NCBI GenBank assembly: GCA_023423935.1
Contig: JAFAEQ010000011.1
Span: 62,001 to 126,000, forward strand
Length of the DNA stretch: 64,000 nucleotides
Direction of reading: 5' to 3'
Origin: Pseudomonadota bacterium
GTDB taxonomy: Bacteria; Pseudomonadota; Gammaproteobacteria; Steroidobacterales; Steroidobacteraceae
Shown: positions 50,771-59,261 of the stretch, piece after piece
Layout of the letters: every line of letters starts with the position of its first letter
Position numbering within the stretch: position 1 is the first letter of the stretch
Program-made: the position numbers and the translations under genes
Notes under the pieces: model-generated
What the model was told of the DNA's origin: nothing
The model's input: only the letters and a program-made list of their open reading frames with translations
Database searches by the model: none

Positions 50771-50839
50771 AAAATAGCACAAGATTTGCCGCGGAATAAG
50801 CAGCGCGAAGATTTTTTTCGCTATTTTTTCAGGGTTTTT
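50771..50839 (-). promoter_or_regulatory. Promoter of the HU-like gene with phased A-tracts
   Basis: On the minus strand TTATTC (50799-50794) and TATTTT (50776-50771) are 17 bases apart. Upstream of them are three A-tracts (A7 at 50812-50818, A6 at 50824-50829, A5 at 50835-50839), centred about 11 bases apart, which should bend the DNA and could act as an UP element. Confidence 0.5.
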
Positions 50840-51245
50840 CGCGCTGTGTGCATCTCGAAGTCATGCGACGAGTTCTTTCTCTCCAAAGACGAGTGCCTCT
50901 GGATGGCGAAGACGAGCGGTCGCGATCTTCGATTGCGGTGATCGCATGAACGAGGAGGCGAGTGAGTTCGCCGGATGCAGACAAGGTCGGTATCCGGTGC
51001 GCGCGCTCGAATGAAGCTCGGCTTTTTCGATTCGCTTCGCATTGATTCCGACTTCGCGCTTTGCGCGCAAGCAGCGCTCCAGGCTGTTGATCTGGATGGA
51101 GTCCGCTGCGGCAGAAAAGACGCAACGAGCTCACTTTTCAGAAGCCTGACTCGAGTCGCGCTCGCGTCTGAATTCGGTTCTTGCTTGCCTCGCGCTCCTT
51201 CGCGACCGCCTGTTTCGGCGCTCCTTTGCGGTCTTTTGGGTGTCC
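50840..51245. other. Gene-free stretch
   Basis: No supported gene on either strand. Minus-strand open frames here are rich in Arg and Ser and show no homology or ribosome binding site. No repeat or hairpin of note was seen. Confidence 0.4.
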
Positions 51246-51746
51246 TCAGCCCGCCACGAACTCGCGCTTCAACTTCACCTGGAGCGGTTGAGTGTCGCCT
51301 TCGGGGGTGACCTTAATATCGAACACCAGAATCTCCGAACCGCTGATCGAAGTTTCCCCGATGTAGTAAATCGCATCGCCTTCGGAGACGCGGCGCATGT
51401 CCATGTTCTTCAACTGTCCGTTCAAGTTGTACGCATCCACCTGCACGCTTGCATTCATCGGCTTGCGCGGCGCGTGATCCGCCTCTTTGTGGAGCAGTGT
51501 CACGGTCAGCATGACGCGATTGCCGCTGCGTTGGATGCCGTACGTTCGGGCTACATCGGGCAACAGGGTGTCCGTTCTCAGTGCGTTGAAATGCACCTCG
51601 TAGTTGCCGAACTCGCGAAAGGTTTCGCTGAGCTGCTGCGCCGGCATGGCTTTGGCCTGCGGTCGGTCGCCGCATCCGGTCAAAGTTGCCGCTACCAGGA
51701 TGAGCGCACCGTAAACGAGCGAAGAAGCCGACGTTCTTGTTTTCAC
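51246..51746 (-). CDS. DUF4426 domain lipoprotein
   Basis: A 166-residue protein with a lipobox leader (YGALILVAATLTGCG, Cys near 24) and the DUF4426 domain: FREFGNYEVHFNALRTDTLLPDVARTYGI, then VMLTVTLLHK and SEGDAIYYIGET. It starts with GTG at 51746, six bases after AGGAGTG. In Pseudomonas a DUF4426 gene also follows the proC-yggT genes. The function is unknown. Confidence 0.82.
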   Translation of the reverse strand: MKTRTSASSLVYGALILVAATLTGCGDRPQAKAMPAQQLSETFREFGNYEVHFNALRTDTLLPDVARTYGIQRSGNRVMLTVTLLHKEADHAPRKPMNASVQVDAYNLNGQLKNMDMRRVSEGDAIYYIGETSISGSEILVFDIKVTPEGDTQPLQVKLKREFVAG

Positions 51747-51919
51747 GATCACTCCTGTCACGATGAATCGCAGCACTATCCCGCCCGAGGCTGGATGCAG
51801 ACCTTATCGCGGATCGGGCCGGCGCAAGTTCACACTCGCATCGACTATAACCAAGCTGTCATCCAACCGGCAGAGTGGAGGCCACTTAAAGCATGCGATC
51901 TGTGGAGGATCGACCTTGA

Positions 51920-52213
51920 TCATGGTCGCGGCGGGATGGCGAGTCCATCAGGAAAGCGGGTGGGCGCCTCGATGTGTACTGTCTTGGCGCGTCCGGTCTC
52001 GCCCCGGAGCAGTGTGACGCGCGATTTCGAAACGCCGAACAGATCTGCGATGAACTCGAGAAGGTGCCGGTTGGCGCGTCCATCGACCGGGGGAGCTGCG
52101 ATCTTGAGTTTCAGACGATCACCGTGAATGCCCACGATCTCATCGCGCCTGGCGCCCGGTTGTACGTGCAGATCGAGCACCAGTGCGGCACCTTGCCAGC
52201 GCACAGCGCTCAT
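51920..52213 (-). CDS. yggU: DUF167 (YggU) family protein
   Basis: A 97-residue protein with the DUF167 pattern: LDLHVQPGARRDEIVGIHGDRLKLKIAAPPVDGRANRHLLEFIA, then FGVSKSRVTLLRGETGRAKTV. Full length for the family, whose role is not known. It starts 5 bases after the yggT stop and belongs to the yggS-proC-yggT-yggU run. Confidence 0.9.
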   Translation of the reverse strand: MSAVRWQGAALVLDLHVQPGARRDEIVGIHGDRLKLKIAAPPVDGRANRHLLEFIADLFGVSKSRVTLLRGETGRAKTVHIEAPTRFPDGLAIPPRP

Positions 52214-52218
52214 CGGTA

Positions 52219-52752
52219 TCAGTTGATCGCGATATACAGGGCCTGCAGCCCGATGATGACGAAGAGCGCGGACAGATCGATTCCGGCGATCGGGGGGATG
52301 AGGCGCCGCACCGGACGCAGTAACGGATCGCACAGACGATCCAGGAGCGCAGCGGCCGGACTGTACGTGCCGGGCGCGACCCAGCTGAGCAATACATAGA
52401 GCAGCAGCGCATACGTATAGAAGAGCAGGATGGTGCCGAGCAGGGTGAGCAGCATCACCCGCAGAAAGACCGGGAATCCGAGACTGAAAGGTGTCCCTGT
52501 GAGCAACCACAGGATTGCCGTCGCGACCGCCTGCACCAGCAGCAGCGCGACGATGGAGGCCGTATCGATCTTGCCGATGGGGGGTAGAACTCGACGCAGC
52601 GGCATGACCAGCGGATTGGTGAGGCGAATGACCGCCTGATACAGCTGATTGCGCGAGTCGGCCCGCGCGAGAGGCAACAGCACACGCAGCAGGAACACGA
52701 TGACCAGCAGAAGCTGGAGCAGCGTGCGGACGATGAAAATGATTGCTTCCAT
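52219..52752 (-). CDS. yggT: YggT family membrane protein
   Basis: A 177-residue protein with two copies of the YggT unit, each a pair of hydrophobic helices followed by an amphipathic PLRRVLPPIGKID or PVRRLIPPIAGID segment. Such proteins are small inner membrane proteins of uncertain role, linked in some bacteria to osmotic stress or cell-division positioning. It lies between proC and yggU as in many gammaproteobacteria. Confidence 0.9.
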   Translation of the reverse strand: MEAIIFIVRTLLQLLLVIVFLLRVLLPLARADSRNQLYQAVIRLTNPLVMPLRRVLPPIGKIDTASIVALLLVQAVATAILWLLTGTPFSLGFPVFLRVMLLTLLGTILLFYTYALLLYVLLSWVAPGTYSPAAALLDRLCDPLLRPVRRLIPPIAGIDLSALFVIIGLQALYIAIN

Positions 52753-52814
52753 TGATGAAGGCTGTGCTCTGGCTGTGACGATGATCGAGGAAGCGGATTC
52801 GTGTCCGGCGTGGT

Positions 52815-53630
52815 TCAGCCGCCGAACTCGTCGGCGAGTTGCGCGGATCGGCGTGCCGCCGCCTGAATCGCCGCGGCAAATGTAGCACGGACTTTTTCAG
52901 ACTCGAGGACATCGAGGGCGGCCGCAGTCGTGCCTCCTTTGGAGGTGACCTGCTGACGCAGGACCGACGCCGGCTCGCTTGCTTCGCGAGCCATCAGCCC
53001 CGAGCCGTACGCAGTTTCCACTGCAAGGCGATGACTGACCTCAGGCGTCAGTCCAAGCGCGACGCCCGACTCCTCCAGCATCTCTATCAATAAGAAGAAG
53101 TAGGCGGGGCCCGAACCGGAGATGGCAGTGACCACGTCCATCTGTGCTTCCTGCTCGAGCCAGATCGTCGCGCCCACTGCAGACAACATGGTTTCGGCGA
53201 GGGCTCGATGCGCGGACGAAACATTGTCGGTCGCGAACAATCCGGTCATGCCGCAGCCCTGCAATGCCGGCCGATTCGGCATGCAGCGCACGACGGCGAC
53301 ACCGCCGCTCCAGCGATGAATGTCGGATGCGCGGATGCCCGCTGCGACAGAGATGATCAATGCGTTCGAAGCGAACGATTTCGCGAGCGCCGTGGTGACA
53401 GCCCGCATCTCCTGAGGCTTGACGGCCAGAATCACGACGTCCGCATCGCGCACGATCTGGGAATTGTCCGTCGAGGTGCGTACGCCGAAATGCGATCGCA
53501 ATGCTTCGAGTTGGGATTCGATCGGATCGGCAACGGCGATATCGTGAGCTGGCGTACCTCGCGCGATCAATCCGCCGATGAGACTGCGGGCCATGTTGCC
53601 GCCGCCGATGAACGCAAGCTTGTGATTCAT
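52815..53630 (-). CDS. proC: Pyrroline-5-carboxylate reductase
   Basis: A 271-residue enzyme of the last step of proline synthesis. The NAD(P)-binding start is LAFIGGGNMARSLIGGL, then VILAVKPQEM, VVRCMPNRPALQGCGMTGLFA and GSGPAYFFLLIEML, ending with a ProC dimerisation domain (ASVLRQQVTSKGGTTAAALDVLE). It is transcribed with yggS upstream, 75 bases apart. Confidence 0.94.
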   Translation of the reverse strand: MNHKLAFIGGGNMARSLIGGLIARGTPAHDIAVADPIESQLEALRSHFGVRTSTDNSQIVRDADVVILAVKPQEMRAVTTALAKSFASNALIISVAAGIRASDIHRWSGGVAVVRCMPNRPALQGCGMTGLFATDNVSSAHRALAETMLSAVGATIWLEQEAQMDVVTAISGSGPAYFFLLIEMLEESGVALGLTPEVSHRLAVETAYGSGLMAREASEPASVLRQQVTSKGGTTAAALDVLESEKVRATFAAAIQAAARRSAQLADEFGG

Positions 53631-53705
53631 GAGTCAGGCCGTAATCGACTTAAGAGCGCTGCAAGCATGCCCACGCCGCAGGCGGTTGCAAAGCCCGCCG
53701 AAGGG

Positions 53706-54407
53706 TCAGACCTTCGGGCGACTGCGTTCTCCGAACAGCGCGGTGCCCACCCTGACCAGAGTCGCGCCAGCGGCAATGGCAGCTTCCAGATCCGCCGTCA
53801 TACCCATCGATAGGGTATCCAGCTCGAAACCCTTCGCATTCAGCGAATCCTTGAGTCGGGCGAGCTGATCGAAGAATGCCTTCTGTTCATCGAACGAATC
53901 GCGCGGCGGCGGGATGGCCATCAGGCCTCGAAGTCGCAAACGTTGGAGCTCTTTGATGCGGCTCGCCAATGCCTCGACCTCATTGGGCGTGACGCCGCCT
54001 TTGCCGGGCTCGTCGGCAAGCCGCACCTGTATGCAAACGTTCAGCGGATCCAGGTGCGGAGCACGCTGTTCGTTCAGGCGAGCGGCGATGCGATCGCGAT
54101 CGACCGTGTGCGCCCAGTGAAAGTGCTCCGCAATCGGTCGCGTCTTATTGGTCTGGATCTGGCCCGTGAAATGCCAGGTGAGCGCCAGGTCCTGCAGCGC
54201 CGCCATCTTGGGCAGTGCCTCCTGCAGGTAGTTTTCCCCGAAGTCACGCTGACCCAATCCGGCGAGCACTCGCAGCGATTCGGCGGGGTGTCCCTTGCTG
54301 ATGGCGACCAGAGCCACGGATTGCAGGGAACGACCAGCCCGTGTTGTTGCAGATGCGATGCGCGTCTGCGTTTGGGCATAACGTTCGGAGAGATCATCAG
54401 CGGGCAT
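53706..54407 (-). CDS. yggS: PLP homeostasis protein YggS
   Basis: A 233-residue alanine-racemase-fold protein that binds pyridoxal phosphate without known enzymatic activity and keeps B6 vitamers and amino acids in balance. The PLP lysine lies in LVAISKGHPAESLR; FGENYLQEALPKM, WHFTGQIQTNK and LSMGMTADLEAAIAAG are the other hallmarks. The start at 54407 is nearest to the homology; the frame stays open for 28 more codons. It is divergent from pilT, a standard arrangement in Pseudomonas and relatives. Confidence 0.93.
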   Translation of the reverse strand: MPADDLSERYAQTQTRIASATTRAGRSLQSVALVAISKGHPAESLRVLAGLGQRDFGENYLQEALPKMAALQDLALTWHFTGQIQTNKTRPIAEHFHWAHTVDRDRIAARLNEQRAPHLDPLNVCIQVRLADEPGKGGVTPNEVEALASRIKELQRLRLRGLMAIPPPRDSFDEQKAFFDQLARLKDSLNAKGFELDTLSMGMTADLEAAIAAGATLVRVGTALFGERSRPKV

Positions 54408-54636
54408 CGAAGTACTTCTTTCCGCAATTCCGATTCCGCGTGCCGGCGGTGACGCTGGCGCTCGGACCAAAAACTGCGGACTAGTTAACATATTTGGCGC
54501 AATAGCGCTCCGCTATACTCGGTTGCGAGTGTTTCGAGTCCACGTATGGGCGAAAACTCACCGGTCTCGCGAACGCTCAAGCGCACGGGCGTGCGCGTCA
54601 AACGCACGAGCCTAAGGCTCTTTATGGGAATTCTGC

Positions 54637-55677
54637 ATGCCTGTTGATATTGCGCAGCTGCTGGCATTTGCCGTCAAGAACAACGCCTCCGACCTGCATC
54701 TCTCTGCAGGCGTGCCGCCGATGATTCGCGTCGACGGCGACATGAAGCGCATCAACATGCCGTCACTGACTCACAAGGAAGTGCACAGCATGGTGTACGA
54801 CATCATGAATGACAAGCAGCGCAAGGCGTACGAAGAGTTCTACGAAACCGACTTCTCCTTCGAGATTCCCAAGCTCGCGCGCTTCCGCGTCAACGCGTTC
54901 AACCAGAACCGCGGCGCAGGTGCGGTGTTCCGGACGATTCCGTCGCTGATCATGTCGCTCGACGATCTGAACGCGCCGAAGATCTTCAAGGACATCTCGA
55001 TGCATCCGCGCGGCCTGGTGCTCGTGACGGGCCCGACCGGTTCGGGCAAGTCGACGACGCTTGCTGCGATGATCAACTACATCAACGACAACAAGCCCGA
55101 TCACATCATCACGATCGAAGATCCCATCGAATTCGTTCACGAGAGCAAGCGCTCGCTGGTGAATCAGCGCGAAGTGCATCGCGACACGCTTGGATTTTCC
55201 GAAGCACTACGTTCGGCACTGCGCGAAGACCCCGACATCGTGCTGGTCGGCGAAATGCGCGACCTGGAAACGATCCGCCTCGCGCTCACCGCCGCCGAAA
55301 CAGGACACCTGGTGTTCGGTACGCTCCACACGACGTCCGCAGCCAAGACCATTGACCGTATCGTTGACGTCTTCCCAGCCGCCGAAAAAGAAATGGTCCG
55401 CACGATGCTTTCGGAATCGTTGCGCGCAGTCATTTCGCAGACGCTCATGAAGCGCATCGGCGGTGGGCGTGTTGCGGCGCACGAGATCATGATCGGCACG
55501 CCTGCGATCCGTAACCTGATCCGCGAAGGCAAGATCGCACAGATGTATTCGGCGATTCAGACCGGCCAATCCTCCGGCATGCAGACACTCGATCAGTGTC
55601 TGACCGAACTGCTGCAGAAAGGCCTGGTCACGAAGGAAGAAGCGCGCTTCAGAGCGCAGAATAAGGATCAGTTCTGA
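54637..55677 (+). CDS. pilT: Type IV pilus retraction ATPase PilT
   Basis: A 346-residue AAA+ secretion ATPase that powers pilus retraction and twitching. The Walker A GPTGSGKST is at about residues 131-139; ITIEDPIEFVHESKRSLVNQREV is the Asp box region; GEMRDLETIRLALTAAETGHLVFGTLHT is the Walker B and His box. It ends QNKDQF. A TATACT -10-like element lies at 54514-54519 with only a weak -35. It is the first of three related ATPase genes. Confidence 0.95.
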   Translation: MPVDIAQLLAFAVKNNASDLHLSAGVPPMIRVDGDMKRINMPSLTHKEVHSMVYDIMNDKQRKAYEEFYETDFSFEIPKLARFRVNAFNQNRGAGAVFRTIPSLIMSLDDLNAPKIFKDISMHPRGLVLVTGPTGSGKSTTLAAMINYINDNKPDHIITIEDPIEFVHESKRSLVNQREVHRDTLGFSEALRSALREDPDIVLVGEMRDLETIRLALTAAETGHLVFGTLHTTSAAKTIDRIVDVFPAAEKEMVRTMLSESLRAVISQTLMKRIGGGRVAAHEIMIGTPAIRNLIREGKIAQMYSAIQTGQSSGMQTLDQCLTELLQKGLVTKEEARFRAQNKDQF

Positions 55678-55693
55678 GCGGAGCTCAGAACCA

Positions 55694-55853
55694 AGGCTGT
55701 AGACCGTAGGCTGTAGGCTGTAGGTCAGACAAGACAACGCACACGCGAATCACATGCGAGCCGGTCACACATCAGTAAGTCAGCAGCGCCGCGCTTGCGC
55801 AGGCGCGCTCATCTCTTACCCGCAGCCTACAGCCTACAGCCTACAGCCTGCGG
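55694..55853. repeat. Large inverted repeat of GGCTGTA units between pilT and pilU
   Basis: The left arm (55694-55725) is about four GGCTGTA units in tandem, one with a changed base; the right arm (55821-55853) is four inverse units (CTACAGC). Together they can form a stem of roughly 25-30 bp with a 95-base loop. It starts 17 bases after the pilT stop and ends 26 bases before the pilU ATG. Confidence 0.8.
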
Positions 55854-55878
55854 ACGGCCGCTAGGCCGGGAGCGAAGA

Positions 55879-57042
55879 ATGGAACGCGAACAAGCCATAA
55901 AACTGATGCAGGATCTGCTCAAGCGCCTCGTGGAGCGCAAGGGCTCGGACCTGTTCATCACCTCCGGATTTCCGCCGGCGATCAAGATCGATGGCGAGAT
56001 TCGTCCGCAGTCGGAGCGGCTGCTGACGCCAGAGCAGAGCGCGGTGCTGGTGCGTTCGATCATGAACGACAAGCAGACGCGCGAGTTCGATGCCACCAAG
56101 GAATGTAACTTCGCCATCGCGCCGGTCGGCATCGGTCGCTTCCGCGTGAGTGCGTTCGTGCAGCAGGGTCTCATCGGCTGCGTCGTGCGAACCATCAACG
56201 CGAAGATCCCGACGCTCGAAGAGATGCAGCTGCCGCCGATCCTGAAAGACATCGTGATGACCAAGCGCGGTCTGGTGATCGTGGTCGGCGGAACCGGTTC
56301 GGGTAAGTCGACATCGCTTGCCGCGATGCTGAACTACCGCAACGAGAAGACGCGCGGCCACATCATCACGATCGAAGATCCGGTCGAGTATGTCCATGAC
56401 CACAAGGGCTGCGTGATCACGCATCGCGAAGTCGGCGTGGACACCGAGTCCTGGCACATGGCGCTCAAGAACACCCTGCGTCAGGCGCCGGACGTCATTC
56501 TGATCGGCGAAGTCCGCGATCGCGAAACGATGGAATACGGCATCCAGTTTGCCGAGACCGGCCACCTGGTGCTCGCCACGCTGCACGCGAACAGCGCCAA
56601 CCAGGCGCTCGATCGCATCATCAACTTCTTCCCCGAAGAGCGGCGCGAACAGTTGTTGATGGATCTGTCCTTGAATATCCGGTCTTTGATTTCCCAGCGG
56701 CTCATCCCGCGCGAGTCGGGCGCCGGTCGTATTGCTGCCATGGAGATCATGCTGAACTCGCCGCTGATCGCGGACCTGATCTTCAAGGGCGAAGTCGCGG
56801 CCATCAAGGAAGTCATGGCCAAGTCCAATCGCCTGGGCATGAAGACCTTCGACCAGTCCCTGTTCGAGCTCTACGAGTCCGGCCTGATCTCCTACGAAGA
56901 CGCGCTGCGAAACGCGGACTCGAAGAACGAAGTCCGTCTGCGTATCAAGCTGGAAAGCAAGCGCGAGACGCGCATTTCGGACGAGGCGGGCAGCAGCCTG
57001 CGCATCATGGAAGATGAAGTGGACGGTACGATCGGCAGATAG
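55879..57042 (+). CDS. pilU: Type IV pilus ATPase PilU
   Basis: A 387-residue PilT paralogue. The Walker A GGTGSGKST is near residues 138-146, followed by IEDPVEYVHDHKGCVITHREVG and GEVRDRETMEYGIQFAETGHLVLATLHAN. The long C-terminal tail (LRIKLESKRETRISDEAGSSLRIMEDE in outline) is typical of PilU. PilU adds force to PilT-driven retraction. The ATG at 55879 has gcgaaga before it. Confidence 0.93.
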   Translation: MEREQAIKLMQDLLKRLVERKGSDLFITSGFPPAIKIDGEIRPQSERLLTPEQSAVLVRSIMNDKQTREFDATKECNFAIAPVGIGRFRVSAFVQQGLIGCVVRTINAKIPTLEEMQLPPILKDIVMTKRGLVIVVGGTGSGKSTSLAAMLNYRNEKTRGHIITIEDPVEYVHDHKGCVITHREVGVDTESWHMALKNTLRQAPDVILIGEVRDRETMEYGIQFAETGHLVLATLHANSANQALDRIINFFPEERREQLLMDLSLNIRSLISQRLIPRESGAGRIAAMEIMLNSPLIADLIFKGEVAAIKEVMAKSNRLGMKTFDQSLFELYESGLISYEDALRNADSKNEVRLRIKLESKRETRISDEAGSSLRIMEDEVDGTIGR

Positions 57043-57060
57043 ATTTTCGGAATCGGATAG

Positions 57061-57160
57061 TTCACACAGAGATCACAGAGTACACAGAGACAGAAGACAC
57101 AACTGTACGCAGCGGCGTGTCCTTTCCGGCACTCTTTGATCTCTGTGTACGCTGTGTGAA
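57061..57160. repeat. Inverted repeat of CACAGAG units between pilU and the third ATPase gene
   Basis: The left arm TTCACACAGAGATCACAGAG-TACACAGAGA (57061-57090) is mirrored by GATCTCTGTGTACGCTGTGT-GAA (57138-57160). The stem is imperfect, about 20 matching pairs. It starts 19 bases after the pilU stop. Confidence 0.75.
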
Positions 57161-57187
57161 ATCTTCTTCTCAGGATGCGGAACAACA

Positions 57188-58303
57188 ATGGCAGCAGACG
57201 GTGAAGCAATGGAAAACGAGGCGGGCGGGGAAGAACGTCCGGTCGTGCTGAACACCAAACCGCTGTTCAAGCTGATGGTGGACAAGCGCGCGTCCGACTT
57301 GTTCTTTACGTCCTACGCGCCGATCAAGATCAAGATCGAAGGTCAGATCTTTCCGGTGAACAAGCAGATGCTGACGCCGGAAGTCGTGCGTCAGGCGGCG
57401 TATGGTCTGATGACGCAGGATCAGATCGAGGCGTTCAACGACGAGCTCGAGATCGATTTCGCGATTTCAGAGCCGGGTCTCGGCCGCTTCCGGGTGAACG
57501 TCTTTCACCAGCGCGGCAATCCCGCGATGGTGCTGCGCTATATCACCGCGGATATGCCGCGTCTCGACGATCTGGGTCTGCCAGACATTCTCAAAGACCT
57601 GATGATGATGAAGCGCGGCATGATCCTCATGGTCGGTGCCACCGGCTCGGGTAAGTCGACCACGCTCGCGTCGATGATCAACTATCGCAACGAGAACTCG
57701 TCGGACCACATCATCACGATCGAAGATCCGATCGAGTTCCTGCACTCGAACAAGAAGTCGATCATCAATCAGCGCGAAGTCGGCCTCGATACCAAGTCGT
57801 ATGCGCGTGCACTGAAGAGTGCGATGCGTGCGGCGCCGGACGTGCTGCTGATCGGCGAGATCCGCGATCGAGAAACGATGGAGTCCGCGATCATGCTGGC
57901 CGGTACGGGCCATCTCGTGCTGGCGACGCTGCACGCGAACAACGCCGCGGAAACGCTCGATCGCATCATCAATATGTTCCCGCTGGATCAGCACACGCAG
58001 ATCTTCCTGGACCTGTCGCAGTATCTGCGCGCGATCATCGCGCAGCGTCTCATCCCGGGTAAGAACAAGCGTCGCGTGGCTGCGGTGGAGTTGCTCATCA
58101 ATACGCCACACGTGCAGGAACTCATCAAGAAGGGCGACGTGATCGGCGCGAAGGAAGCGCTGCGTACGAGCTCAGAAAAGGGCATGCAGCACTTCGATAC
58201 GGCTCTGTATGAGCTCTATCGTGCGGGCCGCATCACGATGGAAGATGCGCTCAACTACGCCGACTCGCGGACGAACCTGGAAGCGAAGATTAACTTCGGC
58301 TGA
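57188..58303 (+). CDS. Third PilT/PilU-type pilus ATPase (second PilU paralogue)
   Basis: A 371-residue ATPase with Walker A GATGSGKST near residues 151-159, ITIEDPIEFLHSNKKSIINQREVG, and GEIRDRETMESAIMLAGTGHLVLATLHAN. The motifs are intact, so it should be active. It is closer to PilU than PilT in the wording of these motifs. An acidic N-terminal extension (MAADGEAMENEAGGEE) sets it apart. It follows pilU on the same strand, with an inverted repeat between them. Its division of labour with PilT and PilU is unknown. Confidence 0.88.
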   Translation: MAADGEAMENEAGGEERPVVLNTKPLFKLMVDKRASDLFFTSYAPIKIKIEGQIFPVNKQMLTPEVVRQAAYGLMTQDQIEAFNDELEIDFAISEPGLGRFRVNVFHQRGNPAMVLRYITADMPRLDDLGLPDILKDLMMMKRGMILMVGATGSGKSTTLASMINYRNENSSDHIITIEDPIEFLHSNKKSIINQREVGLDTKSYARALKSAMRAAPDVLLIGEIRDRETMESAIMLAGTGHLVLATLHANNAAETLDRIINMFPLDQHTQIFLDLSQYLRAIIAQRLIPGKNKRRVAAVELLINTPHVQELIKKGDVIGAKEALRTSSEKGMQHFDTALYELYRAGRITMEDALNYADSRTNLEAKINFG

Positions 58304-58319
58304 CGTCGTCAGCCGAGCA

Positions 58320-58395
58320 GCTGGCCAACTGGTCTGCTGGTCCGCTGGCCAGAAGCGGATCGGAAGTTCACACAGAGAGCACAGAGCACACAGAG
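58320..58395. repeat. Inverted repeat and half of a CACAGAG element after the third ATPase gene
   Basis: CTGGCCA at 58320-58326 pairs with TGGCCAG at about 58346-58352 across a CTGGT-rich loop. Just after it, TTCACACAGAGAGCACAGAG (about 58367-58386) repeats one arm of the element at 57061 without the inverse arm. It lies between convergent genes and may end transcription. Confidence 0.6.
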
Positions 58396-58421
58396 TCGGC
58401 GCTCTGCGCCGAGCGGGGTTT

Positions 58422-59180
58422 CTACTGTGGGTTCGACTTCAGTCGAACAGAGGGCGAAGTCCCTTCTCCGAGTTGCACGGTCTGGCAGGGGATGCCGAAC
58501 TGCTGGGATAGCTCGGTGGCTGCGAAGACGAAATCACGGTCCCCGCTCGCGAACACTTCCACTCCACTGATTGCAGTCTGATCCAGCGATCGCAGCCAGA
58601 TCGCGGCTAACTCAGCGACTGATCCATCGAAGCATCCTGGCGCGTCGTCGCTGCTCGCGAGCCGGCTCGCGATTCCCCATTCCTCCAGCAGCGGCATGCA
58701 GGCGATCACGCCGTCGGGAATATCGGGCAGCAGGATCGTCGAGGGGCGCGTGCGAAAGGGGAAGCTGTCGCGCGTTCCGAGGAAGACGAGCGGATTCGAT
58801 TGCGATGCGTGCTCGCGAAGCGTCTCCGCAAGAAAAATGATCGGCGCGATGCCGAGTCCTTGTGCGATGAGAAGCGGTCGCGCTTTGCGAGAACTGAGTT
58901 CGAAGCCGGCGCCGATCGGCCCGCTGATGCTCAAGCGCTCGCCGGCTTTGTGAGCGTTCGCGTCAGTGGCCTGATCCTCCCTGAACAGCAGGTCGATCAC
59001 ACCGGTGTGAGCTTTGGCCCGCATGACCGGCGCTGAAACGTCGCCCGATCGGATCTGTATGGATTGGCCGGGCTGCACAAGGGCCGCGAGACGCGGCGCC
59101 TTCGCTCGCAGGATGCTCCAGACACCCGCGACGCTCTGCTGCGAAAGAACTTCGGCCTCTTCGACTTCAATGCTGGACAT
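58422..59180 (-). CDS. PyrK-like oxidoreductase subunit lacking the iron-sulfur motif
   Basis: A 252-residue protein of the ferredoxin-reductase fold as in PyrK, the electron-transfer subunit of dihydroorotate dehydrogenase: an FAD-binding barrel with AGERLSISGPIGAGFEL (about residues 79-95) and an NAD-binding part with LLIAQGLGIAPIIFLAETL. The C-terminal cysteine cluster that holds the 2Fe-2S centre in PyrK is missing; only one cysteine (GIPCQ) remains there. It follows pyrB, 81 bases away on the same strand, so a pyrimidine link is likely, but electron transfer cannot run as in PyrK. Confidence 0.75.
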   Translation of the reverse strand: MSSIEVEEAEVLSQQSVAGVWSILRAKAPRLAALVQPGQSIQIRSGDVSAPVMRAKAHTGVIDLLFREDQATDANAHKAGERLSISGPIGAGFELSSRKARPLLIAQGLGIAPIIFLAETLREHASQSNPLVFLGTRDSFPFRTRPSTILLPDIPDGVIACMPLLEEWGIASRLASSDDAPGCFDGSVAELAAIWLRSLDQTAISGVEVFASGDRDFVFAATELSQQFGIPCQTVQLGEGTSPSVRLKSNPQ

Positions 59181-59261
59181 CAGAAGCGAGCCCGGATTCT
59201 GCGAAACGTTTCAAGCCCGGTGCGCCCCTTGGTCCCTGTGGGGATCTTCCGTCCGGTCTTC

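Noticed and set aside
50829..51134. A 101-codon minus-strand frame in the gap right of the HU-like gene
   Set aside because: Arg/Ser-rich, no ribosome binding site, overlaps the A-tract promoter region; no homology seen.
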